NCBI GenBank assembly: GCA_016710435.1
Contig: JADJVV010000001.1
Span: 2,378,501 to 2,442,500 of the forward strand
Source of the DNA: Hyphomicrobiales bacterium
GTDB lineage: Bacteria; Pseudomonadota; Alphaproteobacteria; Rhizobiales; Aestuariivirgaceae
Direction: 5' to 3'
Length of the DNA stretch: 64,000 nt
A model generated the notes under the pieces. It worked only from the letters and a program-made list of their open reading frames with translations. It was not told the origin of the DNA and searched no databases. The position numbers were made by a program, and so were the translations under genes. This document shows, piece after piece, positions 14,914 through 22,899 of the stretch (its first letter is position 1; every line of letters starts with the position of its first letter).

Positions 14914-16233
14914 TCATCGCTTTGGCGAGTCTCCGGTATATGCCCTGATCACGCTTTCCCGGTCGAGGCGGAGCGCCGCGGCGCGGCGGTGGCCTTCCAT
15001 GCCTTCGCTTGTGCTCTGCCGGATTGCAGGGGGCGCGACGGCCTGCACACCCATGTCGTCAAGCCACTGATGCGTGACGACCTTGAGATAGGATCCCACC
15101 CAGAGACCGCCCGTGTAACGCCCCGCGCCCATGGTGGGCAGCGTGTGATTGGTTCCGGAACACTTGTCGGAGAATACCACGCTCGAGCGCGTGCCGATGA
15201 AGAGCGAACCGTAGTTGCTGAGCTTCTCTCCGGTGGCATGCGGATCGCGGGTGTGCACCTGCAGGTGTTCCGCCGCCACGTGATCGGAGTATTTGATCAT
15301 CGCGGCCTCGTCCTTGCACAACGCGATCTGACCGAAGACCCGCCATGCGGGAGCGGCCACCTGCGCAGTGGGCAGGTGCTCGAGGAACTTGAGGATCACC
15401 GCGGCCGTTTCCCTGGCCAGTTTTTCGCTCGTGGTGATGAGGCCGACGCGGGTCCGCACGTCATGCTCGGCCTGAGCGAGAAGATCGGCGGCGATCATCT
15501 CGGCATCTCCTGTCTCGTCGGCCACCACGAAGATCTCGCTCGGTCCCGCGAGTTGGTCGATGCCAACGGGGCCGAAGACCTGGCGTTTGGCCTCGTTGAC
15601 GAAAGCATTGCCCGGGCCGAAGATTTTATGAACCGCTGGAACGGATTCCGTACCGAATGCCATGGCTGCAATCGCCTGCGCACCGCCGACGCGGAAGATG
15701 CGCTGTGCCCCCGAGAGCACGCAGCCCGCGATCATCGCCTGATGCGCCGTGGGCGGCAGGCAGGCAACGATCTCCTTGCAGCCTGCAACTGTTGCCGGGA
15801 CCAGCGTCATGATCGGCGCCGACAACAGGGGATAACGCCCGCCCGGCACGTAGACGCCCACATTGCTGATCGGAATGATGCGATGTCCGAGGTGGACCCC
15901 GGGGAGCGTTTCAATGTCCAGCGGCAGCATCGTCCGCTTCTGCGCCTCGGCGAAGTTCCGCACCTGTGCGATCGCAAACTCCGTGTCCCGGCGGGTCTGG
16001 GGGTCGATTGCGGCGACGGCCTTGTCCTGGTCCGCCTTGCTCACCTCGATGGCGTCAACGTCAATGTTGTCGAAGGTCCTGCTGTAGTCGCGCAGAGCCG
16101 CATCTCCCCGTGCCTTGACGTTGGCGAGGACGTCGCGCACCGTGGTCTCGATGGCGGACAGGTTCGTTTCCGCCCCCGCCTCCGGCGCCTTGATGAAGCT
16201 GACTTTGCCTTCAAATCCTGCTGGTTCCTGCAT
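14914..16233 (-). CDS. HisD-family NAD-dependent alcohol dehydrogenase (not in a his operon)
   Basis: A 439-residue member of the histidinol dehydrogenase family. By alignment from memory with E. coli HisD, the zinc ligands are Gln254 and His257 (LLAQAEHD), Asp356 (SDKCSGTNHTLPT) and His415 (EGMEGH), and the catalytic pair is Glu322-His323 (AAEHLQVHTRDP). The start ATG at 16233 follows a leader (16234-16323) that covers the promoter, so I reject longer starts. HisD homologues outside histidine synthesis oxidise other alcohols; sulfopropanediol dehydrogenase HpsN is one. It is first in an operon with an amidase and Pot-type importer, so a catabolic alcohol is likely; no other his genes are seen. 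Confidence 0.85.
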   Translation of the reverse strand: MQEPAGFEGKVSFIKAPEAGAETNLSAIETTVRDVLANVKARGDAALRDYSRTFDNIDVDAIEVSKADQDKAVAAIDPQTRRDTEFAIAQVRNFAEAQKRTMLPLDIETLPGVHLGHRIIPISNVGVYVPGGRYPLLSAPIMTLVPATVAGCKEIVACLPPTAHQAMIAGCVLSGAQRIFRVGGAQAIAAMAFGTESVPAVHKIFGPGNAFVNEAKRQVFGPVGIDQLAGPSEIFVVADETGDAEMIAADLLAQAEHDVRTRVGLITTSEKLARETAAVILKFLEHLPTAQVAAPAWRVFGQIALCKDEAAMIKYSDHVAAEHLQVHTRDPHATGEKLSNYGSLFIGTRSSVVFSDKCSGTNHTLPTMGAGRYTGGLWVGSYLKVVTHQWLDDMGVQAVAPPAIRQSTSEGMEGHRRAAALRLDRESVIRAYTGDSPKR

Positions 16234-16304
16234 GGCGATCCCGTTCAAACAGAGGGAGGAACATCCGGCAAAGACATGGCGGTGGCAATTGCCATCGGAG
16301 TCTT

Positions 16305-16322
16305 TGTCTATAATACTAGACA
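16305..16322. promoter_or_regulatory. 18-bp palindromic operator in divergent promoter region
   Basis: TGTCTA-TAATAC-TAGACA is a perfect inverted repeat of two 6-base arms around a 6-base centre. It lies in the 115 bases between the HisD-like gene (-) and the XRE-cupin regulator (+). The centre contains TATAAT (16309-16314), and TTGCCA (16289-16294) with TAATAC (16311-16316) gives a 16-base spacer for a plus-strand promoter. A repressor bound here would cover the promoter core. The adjacent XRE protein is the natural candidate. Confidence 0.65.
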
Positions 16323-16348
16323 TCGGTCAACGCAGGGAGAGGTGCAAC

Positions 16349-16897
16349 ATGTCACGCGTGGGAGCAAAGCTGAGGGAACTTCGCCGCCGCCGCAACCTTG
16401 TGGTGCGCGAACTGGCGGTGAGGTCTGGGGTTTCCCATTCCACCATATCACTCATTGAACGCGACATGATCAGTCCGAGCGTAGATACCTTGACGGCGAT
16501 CGTTGACGCCTTGGGGGGCACGCTCACGGCCTTCTTCTCGGGCATCGAACCCGAGGCGGATGTCTCGCCCTTCTATCCGGCCGAGGAAGCGGCAGAGATC
16601 GGCAATCCGCACACGATTTCGTACAAGGTCATTGGTATCAATCAGTCCAACAGGCAACTTCTCATGCTTCGTGAAACCTATGCACCCGGCGCAGATACAG
16701 GAGAGGTCTTCTCCCATGCTGCGCACGAGGCAGGCGTGGTGGTCAGCGGGGCAGTGGAAGTGTTCGTCGGCAATCACAGGCGCGTGCTGCGCGCCGGCGA
16801 CGGCTACTACTTCGACAGCCGTAAGCCACACCGCTTCCGCAACGTCGACAAAGGCCCGAGCGAGATACTGAGCGCCGTGACCCCTCCGACTTACTAG
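16349..16897 (+). CDS. XRE-type helix-turn-helix regulator with cupin domain (PuuR-like)
   Basis: A 182-residue regulator. Residues 1-62 are a lambda-repressor-like HTH (LRELRRRRNLVVRELAVRSG, then VSHSTISLIERD as recognition region). Residues about 105-180 form a cupin barrel (FSHAAHEAGVVVSGAVEVFV, then LRAGDGYYFDSRKPHRFRN). The start is backed by GGGAGAGG before ATG. It is divergent from the HisD-amidase-Pot operon and has an 18-base palindrome in its promoter, so I infer autorepression and control of that operon with the cupin as ligand sensor. PuuR controls putrescine use in E. coli in a comparable way. Confidence 0.87.
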   Translation: MSRVGAKLRELRRRRNLVVRELAVRSGVSHSTISLIERDMISPSVDTLTAIVDALGGTLTAFFSGIEPEADVSPFYPAEEAAEIGNPHTISYKVIGINQSNRQLLMLRETYAPGADTGEVFSHAAHEAGVVVSGAVEVFVGNHRRVLRAGDGYYFDSRKPHRFRNVDKGPSEILSAVTPPTY

Positions 16898-17277
16898 GCG
16901 CGGGTTGGACAGGATAATGAACGCTGTTTGTGGCTGCCTAGTCTCGCCGACCCTTATCTCAGGGTTGGGCAAATTAGATCAAATTCCGACTTGGGTGACT
17001 GACCGACCTGCCATTGAAGATCTCCTCCATAGTGAACTGGAAGCCAGTGTAGGGGCTTCAGCTATCCCTGAAGCGCTTACTGAACTGTATAGGCCGGATT
17101 ATTCACGCGGATCGGCTTCACGCTTTTGTTTTGGTGAAGACAGTTTTGGATCGGAATTTTCGTTCCGCAACGCTGTTGGTACTTCATCAATCAACAGAAG
17201 TCGGCACCCAGCGGTTTCACAAATCAACTTGAACGCCGCACTGACCTTCCCGAAGACAGCCATTGCGGTTCCTGGTT
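16898..17277. other. Intergenic region, lower GC
   Basis: About 380 bases between the regulator and the end of the ketopantoate-reductase-like gene, with visibly lower GC than its surroundings. A plus-strand open frame crosses it (16905-17378) but has no ribosome-binding site, no recognisable domain and runs 100 bases into a solid minus-strand gene, so I do not call it. Confidence 0.5.
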
Positions 17278-18339
17278 TCATTTGGAGTGGACGATCCTCT
17301 CGTATTCACGCACCAGTGTGCTTGCATTCTCGGAGTCGGCCAAGCGTTCACCGCGTTCAATTTCATATGCGATTTTGACGACGTGCTGGTTCATGGGGGA
17401 GGGCTGCCCGTGGGCCTTGAGGACATCAACGACCCAGCCGTTCACGTCCTGCACCTCGGCCCTCCTGCCCTTGCGCCAATCCTGTAGCGAGGTAACGAGG
17501 GTATCGGGCTTCGAAAAAGTCTTGAGCACTTCATCAAATATTGCGTCCACGTAGCGCTCGGGGTGATTGGATGTGACCGGTGGCATGCCGATGATCGGGA
17601 TGATTTTGGCACCGTCTGCCTGAGCCGCCTGCATCGCCTCATAGCCAGCAAGTCGCATCACCTCCAGCATGCCGGGGAAACGCGCTGCGTCGTTGAGCGG
17701 CAGGTTGACGATGGCCGACGGGATGAGTTCAGCGGCGTTTACCACAAGCTTCATCCACTTGGCTGACTTGATGTCGTCCATGACTTCGACCCGGCCTGAA
17801 TGGCGCAAGATCTTCGCCACCGCTTCGACGCGGGGTTGAGTGTTCGGATCAAGGGCACCAAGCGCAAACCAGGATTCATCGACATCGTTCTGGCGGTTGG
17901 TGACGCCGGGCGTCCACATGTTGGATGCAATCTCGATCACTGCACCAATGGTGCGGTGGCGCCCCACCACCGCAGCGATGTCCTCGTGGGTCATGCCGTT
18001 CTGAAGGCCGACCACAAGACCGTCATCGGCAAGCACCGATTTGATCAGCTCGGCGGCCCACCTGGTATCGTAGGCCTTCATCACGATGAAGACGAGATCG
18101 AATGGCACCTTCACCTCGGCGACCTGGCAAAGATGCAGGGCCGGGACCGCAACATTGAAACTGCGCTTCGGCAGATTGACGGTAATACCATTCCGCCGGA
18201 TCGCCTCGATATGGTCCGGCCACTGGTCGATGAAGGTGACGTCAAGGCCTGCAGCCGCGAAATCCGCCGCAATGGAGGCGCCCTGGGCTCCTGTGCCGAG
18301 GAAGGCAATGCGCGGTCCCTTTTCCGTGTTCCAGCCCAT
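17278..18339 (-). CDS. Ketopantoate reductase family (ApbA/PanE-like) oxidoreductase
   Basis: A 353-residue NADPH-type reductase. The Rossmann motif is FLGTGAQGASIAADFAAAG near residue 15. The catalytic Lys and Asn are in SAKWMKLVVNAAE (about 200-212). It is some 50 residues longer than E. coli PanE, mainly at the C-terminus (VDAIFDEVLKTF, then an arginine-rich segment). It is last in a seven-gene operon with a 36-base gap before it. Given that context it more likely reduces or oxidises a catabolic 2-hydroxy/oxo acid than makes pantothenate. Confidence 0.8.
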   Translation of the reverse strand: MGWNTEKGPRIAFLGTGAQGASIAADFAAAGLDVTFIDQWPDHIEAIRRNGITVNLPKRSFNVAVPALHLCQVAEVKVPFDLVFIVMKAYDTRWAAELIKSVLADDGLVVGLQNGMTHEDIAAVVGRHRTIGAVIEIASNMWTPGVTNRQNDVDESWFALGALDPNTQPRVEAVAKILRHSGRVEVMDDIKSAKWMKLVVNAAELIPSAIVNLPLNDAARFPGMLEVMRLAGYEAMQAAQADGAKIIPIIGMPPVTSNHPERYVDAIFDEVLKTFSKPDTLVTSLQDWRKGRRAEVQDVNGWVVDVLKAHGQPSPMNQHVVKIAYEIERGERLADSENASTLVREYERIVHSK

Positions 18340-18375
18340 CTCGTGCTCCCAAATCCTTTTGTTTTCTTTCGTGCC

Positions 18376-19242
18376 TCAGGAGGTGCGTGCCGCCGCTTCC
18401 CGGACCAGCACGAAGAAGTCCTGCTCTCCGAGGCCTCGCCCTGCCGCGGCCTTGTAGATATCCCCGATCATGCTGTTCAAGGGAAGGTCCACACCGGTGC
18501 TGCGGCCGGCATCGAGGAAAAGCTCCACATCCTTCATCAGCATGGTGAGTGTGGCGGCGGGGGCATAGTCGCCCTTGGCAATCATGGCGGTCTTGTAGCC
18601 GATGAGCGGCGAGGCGACGGCGCTTTGGTTGATGACCTCAAGCATCGCCTCGTTATTGAGGCCGCCCTTCAGGCCCACGGCTAGCGCTTCGCCGAGAAGC
18701 GCCGAGGTGGCGGCGACAAGGCTGTTGATCACCAGTTTCAGCACGCGCGCTTCCTCGCCTGCGCCAAGATGGAAAGCCTTCTTGGTGAAGGCCGCGAACA
18801 CAGGTGTCATGGCAGTGAAGGCTTGTTCGGGACCCGAGACCAATGCTGTCAATGTTCCCGTCCTTGCCATCGCAGTCGAACCCGAGACGGGCGCGCGGAG
18901 ATAGGCCAGCCCTGCGGGAAGTTTGCCCGCAACTTCCGCCGAGATCGAGGGCGAGACGGTGCTCATGTCAATCAGCGTTGCGCCCGAGGGCGCAGACGCT
19001 GCAAAACCATCGGACAGCAGTACATCGGCAAGCGCAGTGTCGTAGGAAACGCAGGTGAAGATGATGTCCGCGCCATTGATGAGAGCGGGAACGGTGGAGG
19101 CGGTGGCCAGACCTTCCGCCTCAAGGGCCGCTTCGCGCTCGGCCGAGCGCCCCAGCACGCGCACATCGTGGCCTGCATCCTTGAGGCGCTTGCACACGGG
19201 CAAGCCCATTTTCCCCGCGCCAATCCAAGCAATGACGGCCAT
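18376..19242 (-). CDS. Beta-hydroxyacid dehydrogenase (3-hydroxyisobutyrate dehydrogenase family)
   Basis: A 288-residue NAD(P)-dependent dehydrogenase. The nucleotide-binding motif is IAWIGAGKMGLPVCKRL at the N-terminus, substrate loop DMSTVSPSIS, and catalytic Lys in ARVLKLVINSLVAATSAL (about residue 170). I used the ATG at 19242, which shares one base with the stop of the CobW-like gene; a GTG one codon earlier also exists. Homologues act on 3-hydroxyisobutyrate, tartronate semialdehyde or L-threonate; which applies here is open. Confidence 0.85.
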   Translation of the reverse strand: MAVIAWIGAGKMGLPVCKRLKDAGHDVRVLGRSAEREAALEAEGLATASTVPALINGADIIFTCVSYDTALADVLLSDGFAASAPSGATLIDMSTVSPSISAEVAGKLPAGLAYLRAPVSGSTAMARTGTLTALVSGPEQAFTAMTPVFAAFTKKAFHLGAGEEARVLKLVINSLVAATSALLGEALAVGLKGGLNNEAMLEVINQSAVASPLIGYKTAMIAKGDYAPAATLTMLMKDVELFLDAGRSTGVDLPLNSMIGDIYKAAAGRGLGEQDFFVLVREAAARTS

Positions 19243-20378
19243 CACGCCACCTGTTCGCTCTGTTCGGCGGCGAGCCGGGCGAGGCGTGCCCGTTCACGAG
19301 CAGCGAAAGTACGTTCGCTCATGCGGTCGAGCAGTTCGATCATCTCTCTCAGGTTGTCGCGAGCGATGCCGTGGGTGATGAAAACGATGCGCGTGCGCTC
19401 ATCGGCGTTCGGCCACTTCTCCAGCCATGTCATGTTATGGAGGAGATGCTGCACACCCTGCACCACGGCGGGGCGGCCTGGTTCCTCCAGCACATTGATC
19501 AGCCCCTTCACGCGGAGCAGGCTCGGGCCCAGGTTCTGGCCAATGCCATCGAGCAGGAACTGGATTTCTTCACGCGACATGGGCTTCGTGCGGGTGAGGA
19601 CGAAACTCTCGATGCCCTTGGCCGCGAGGTGGTGCGGCAGGTCCTGATCCTTCACGCCATCGGGCGTGGCGGCCGTTTGCTCGTAGGTTTCGTAGTCCGC
19701 AATCGCCAGCCAATCGGATGGGTCGGCCATGGCATCGGCCGCATCAAAGCCCGCATGGGTGAGCAGGGGAACGACCGCCGCCATGTTGAAATCCGCCCGA
19801 GCGATGTTCGCCGCCGGGTTCATGCGATGGAGTTCGGACGCGAGACTGGTGAAGGCCGACTCATCGGCAAGATCGAGCTTTGAAACCAGAATGTCATCGG
19901 CAAGGGCGACCTGACGCAGCGCTTCCTGATGCTTCTCCGCCGTCGTCCGCCAGTTCACCGCATCGACCATGGCGACGACGTTGGTAATACGGTAGAGCCC
20001 GTCCAGCGTCGGTTCAGACAGGAAAGCCTGCATCACGGGGCCGGGCTCGGCCAATCCGGTTGTTTCGATCACGACATTGTCGAAGTCCGGCAGGTCGCCC
20101 CGGACGCGGTCGTGATAGAGGTTGTTCATGGTGGCGACGAGGTCGCTCTTCACCGTGCAGCAGAGGCAGCCGTTTTCCAGCACCACCACTGCATCATTGC
20201 TGCTGGTGTAGAGCTGGTGATCGAGGCCCACCTCGCCGAACTCGTTCACCACCACGACGGTGCGCGAAAGCTCCGGCGACGTCAGCCCCGCATTGATCAG
20301 GGTCGTCTTGCCACTGCCGAGGAAGCCCGTGACGATGGTCACAGGGATACGGCTGCGGTGATTTGAGCGGGCGGGCAC
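19242..20378 (-). CDS. CobW/COG0523 family metal-chaperone GTPase
   Basis: A 378-residue G3E GTPase. The P-loop is VTGFLGSGKTTLI near residue 20, the conserved metal motif CxCC is GCLCCTV (about 75), switch region ETTGLAEPGP, and the guanine-specificity motif is SKLD rather than NKxD. The C-terminal CobW domain (from about residue 245) is complete. The start is a GTG overlapping the previous stop (TAGTG). Family members hand zinc or other metals to client enzymes. The gene directly upstream in the operon is an M24-fold hydrolase with an altered metal site, which may be the client. Confidence 0.87.
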   Translation of the reverse strand: MPARSNHRSRIPVTIVTGFLGSGKTTLINAGLTSPELSRTVVVVNEFGEVGLDHQLYTSSNDAVVVLENGCLCCTVKSDLVATMNNLYHDRVRGDLPDFDNVVIETTGLAEPGPVMQAFLSEPTLDGLYRITNVVAMVDAVNWRTTAEKHQEALRQVALADDILVSKLDLADESAFTSLASELHRMNPAANIARADFNMAAVVPLLTHAGFDAADAMADPSDWLAIADYETYEQTAATPDGVKDQDLPHHLAAKGIESFVLTRTKPMSREEIQFLLDGIGQNLGPSLLRVKGLINVLEEPGRPAVVQGVQHLLHNMTWLEKWPNADERTRIVFITHGIARDNLREMIELLDRMSERTFAARERARLARLAAEQSEQVA

Positions 20379-21634
20379 TAAGCGACGACTTCGCAGCCGG
20401 GCAGGCCGCAGGAAATCAGATGGTCGGAGGGATAGTTGGTGATGATCTCGCAGCCGTTTTGGGTGACGACCACTTCTTCCTCAATGCGGGCGGCACCGGA
20501 GCCGTCGTTGGAGCCCTTCCAGGTTTCGAGCGCAAAGACCATGCCTTCTTTGAGGGGCCGGGTCTGGCCCTTGAACCGCTTGGAGAAGATCGGGCGCTCC
20601 CACAGCGACATGCCCACGCCGTGGCCATATTGCAGGAGGAAGGCTTCGTCCTCGTTCTTGTAGCCGAACTCGTGGGCATCCGGCCAAACCGAGGCGACCT
20701 CGTCGGGCGTGACACCGGGCTTCACCATGTCCATGGAAGCGGCGAGCCACTTCGAGGCGGTTTCGTATGCGTCGATCTGGTGGTTGTTGGGCTGGCCGCA
20801 GATGAAGGTGCGGTAGTAGCAGGTGCGGTAGCCGTTGTAGCTGTGCATGATGTCGAGAAAGATCATGTCGCCAGGTTGGATCATGCGGTCGGAGAAGGTG
20901 TGGGAATGCGGGCGGCCGCGGCGGCCCGATACCGAGTTGATGCACTCAACGCGCTCCGAGCCCATGCGGAACAGGCGGTCGTTGGCGATGGCGACGAGCT
21001 CGTTCTCCTTGGTGCCGGGGCGGATGGCGCGGGCGATATCCACATAGGTCGCATCCACCATGCCGGCTGCCATCTTGAGAAGTTCGATCTCGTCCGGCGT
21101 CTTCACTTCGCGGGCATCGAGCATGGCCTGCTGGCCATCCACCACTTCGATGCCTTCCGCCTCGAGGGCGCGGAGCATGCCGAGTTCCATGAGGTCAATG
21201 CCGAGCGGTTGGTTGGCGATGCCGTAGTGAACGAGAGCCTTTTTGATCTGCTTGGCGAAATCCTGCTGCACGCCAAGTGTGGGCGGAATGGCGCCCTGCA
21301 TGGTGGTGATGGGAGCGGCGACGTTGTCCTTGATCCACGGCGAGGAGATGCGCTTGGCGGGCGGGGCCGGGTCCCACAGGAAGGGGCTGCCTTCGCCGGG
21401 GCAGAGAGCATAGCGGAAGAACTTGTCGCGAGCCCATTCGCCGATGTGGGTGGCGGTGACGTAGCGGATGTTGTCGAAGTTGAAACAAAGGACAGCGCCC
21501 AAGCCGGCATTGCGGACGGCAGCCTGCGCGCGCGCAAGGCGCTCTTTCGACATGCGGCTGTAATCCACGCCTTCTTCCCAGTCCTTGGCCATCTGGCCCC
21601 AGGAGGCTGTTGCATAGGGGCTGTTGTATTTCAT
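20378..21634 (-). CDS. M24 (creatinase/Xaa-Pro peptidase fold) protein with altered metal site
   Basis: A 418-residue pita-bread-fold protein: creatinase-like N-terminal domain (ARAQAAVRNAGLGAVLCFNF, NIRYVTATHIGEW) and catalytic domain from about residue 180. Of the five dimetal ligands of M24 peptidases, Asp261 (FLDIMHSYNGY), His338 (YGHGVGM), Glu370 (FALETW) and Glu385 (RIEEEVVV) are kept. The second Asp, 11 residues after the first, is Cys272 (GYRTCYYRTF). Cys can bind zinc, so the protein may be mononuclear or zinc-dependent, or work without metal like creatinase. Its operon has a 2-oxoacid dehydrogenase and a CobW GTPase. Substrate unknown; a peptidase role is not assumed. Confidence 0.8.
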   Translation of the reverse strand: MKYNSPYATASWGQMAKDWEEGVDYSRMSKERLARAQAAVRNAGLGAVLCFNFDNIRYVTATHIGEWARDKFFRYALCPGEGSPFLWDPAPPAKRISSPWIKDNVAAPITTMQGAIPPTLGVQQDFAKQIKKALVHYGIANQPLGIDLMELGMLRALEAEGIEVVDGQQAMLDAREVKTPDEIELLKMAAGMVDATYVDIARAIRPGTKENELVAIANDRLFRMGSERVECINSVSGRRGRPHSHTFSDRMIQPGDMIFLDIMHSYNGYRTCYYRTFICGQPNNHQIDAYETASKWLAASMDMVKPGVTPDEVASVWPDAHEFGYKNEDEAFLLQYGHGVGMSLWERPIFSKRFKGQTRPLKEGMVFALETWKGSNDGSGAARIEEEVVVTQNGCEIITNYPSDHLISCGLPGCEVVA

Positions 21635-21653
21635 CTCTTCCTCCGCTCGGAGT

Positions 21654-22895
21654 CTAATGTCCGCTGATTTCTGTTGACCATGTGTGTGTTTCGATGACCT
21701 GCTTCAGTCGCGACAGGAACGAGGCCGCATATGCTCCGTCAAAGGCGCGGTGATCGAAGCTTTGTCCGAGAATGCCGGTGGTGCGCGCGGCGATGAAATC
21801 ACCCTCGGCGGTGGTGACGACCACTGGGCGCTTGCGAATTGCATCGGTGGACAGGATCGCCACCTGCGGGGCATTGATGATGGGTGAGGTGAACAGCGTG
21901 CCGAAGGCGCCGTTGTTGGTGATGGAATATGTGCCGCCGCTCAGGTCGTCGGCGGTGAGCGTGTTGCCACGGGCCTTGTCGGTGAGGCGGGCGATGGCCT
22001 TCGCCAGTCCTTCCGCCGTGAGATCGCCCGCCTGTTTCACCACCGGCACGACAAGACCGTTGTGGGAGAGATCGATGGCGATGCCGAGGTTGATCTCCCG
22101 CCGCGGGTTGAGCGCGGTGCCGTCGAATGTGGCGTTGATGTTGGGGAAGTCCTTGAGCGCGAGGCACACCGCGCGCGCAATAAAGGGCAGGTAGGTAAGC
22201 GAGACGCCATTCGCCTGCTTGAAGGCCTCGCGGATCGGCAGGCGCACCTTGTCGACGTAGGTGAAGTCGGCCTCGATGGTCTGGAAGACATGCGGAATGT
22301 TGCGCCAGTTCTCGGCCAGGCGCTGCGCCGTCTTCTGGCGGATCGCTGAGAGGGGCATGCCGCCGGATGTGGGGGCCGCAACGGGCGCAGACCCTGATTG
22401 CGCGAGAGCAGCGCGCACATCCTTCTCGCCGATCCGCCGCAAGCCCTTGGCGGCGGCGTAGGCTGTTACGGTGTCAACCGAAATGCCGCTTTCGGTAATG
22501 ACACGCCGGGCCAATGGCGAGATCGAAAGTCCATTCGCCGATTTGGCTTTTCCGTGGTGACCTGATGCCGTACGCACTTCCTCGAAGGGTGACAGCGTGG
22601 TGGTAGCCGTTGCTGCCTTCGGTGCAGGTACGGACGAGGGCGCGGCGGTTGCCACCGCGGACCCGCCCAGCACCGCCACAGTGGAACCGACCTTGGTTGA
22701 TACCCCGGCACCCACCCTGATCTCGGTGAGTTTTCCAGCGGCAATGGCTTCTACCTCGACCGTCACCTTGTCGGTTTCGACCTCGAACAGCTTGTCCCCA
22801 ATCTTCACATCATCGCCCACGGCCTTGTACCAGGCGAGGATCTTGCCCTCGGCCACGGTCTCACCCAGCTGCGGCATGATAATGGTGTCGGCCAT
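21654..22895 (-). CDS. 2-oxoacid dehydrogenase E2 (dihydrolipoyl acyltransferase)
   Basis: A 413-residue E2 core. Order is an N-terminal lipoyl domain with the lipoylated Lys in VETDKVTVEVEA (about 43), a linker rich in Ala, Pro and Val, a peripheral-subunit-binding domain (SPLARRVITESGIS), and the catalytic domain with the His-Asp motif DHRAFDGAYAASF near the C-terminus. It forms the core on which E1 and E3 dock. It is downstream of E1-beta by 4 bases. No E3 gene is in the window, so a shared lipoamide dehydrogenase must be used. Confidence 0.9.
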   Translation of the reverse strand: MADTIIMPQLGETVAEGKILAWYKAVGDDVKIGDKLFEVETDKVTVEVEAIAAGKLTEIRVGAGVSTKVGSTVAVLGGSAVATAAPSSVPAPKAATATTTLSPFEEVRTASGHHGKAKSANGLSISPLARRVITESGISVDTVTAYAAAKGLRRIGEKDVRAALAQSGSAPVAAPTSGGMPLSAIRQKTAQRLAENWRNIPHVFQTIEADFTYVDKVRLPIREAFKQANGVSLTYLPFIARAVCLALKDFPNINATFDGTALNPRREINLGIAIDLSHNGLVVPVVKQAGDLTAEGLAKAIARLTDKARGNTLTADDLSGGTYSITNNGAFGTLFTSPIINAPQVAILSTDAIRKRPVVVTTAEGDFIAARTTGILGQSFDHRAFDGAYAASFLSRLKQVIETHTWSTEISGH

Positions 22896-22899
22896 GGCG

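Noticed and set aside
14914..16233. Calling the HisD-family gene hisD (histidine biosynthesis)
   Set aside because: No his genes nearby and strong catabolic context; the residues alone cannot separate the functions.
16905..17378. Plus-strand open frame of 157 codons downstream of the XRE-cupin gene
   Set aside because: No ribosome-binding site, no recognisable domain, low-complexity Arg/Ser-rich end, and it runs into a well-supported minus-strand gene.
20378..21634. Assignment of the M24-fold protein as the DMSP lyase DddP
   Set aside because: Overall fold agrees, but the second metal Asp, which DddP keeps, is Cys here, and motifs around the ligands differ. Kept as an unassigned M24-fold protein.
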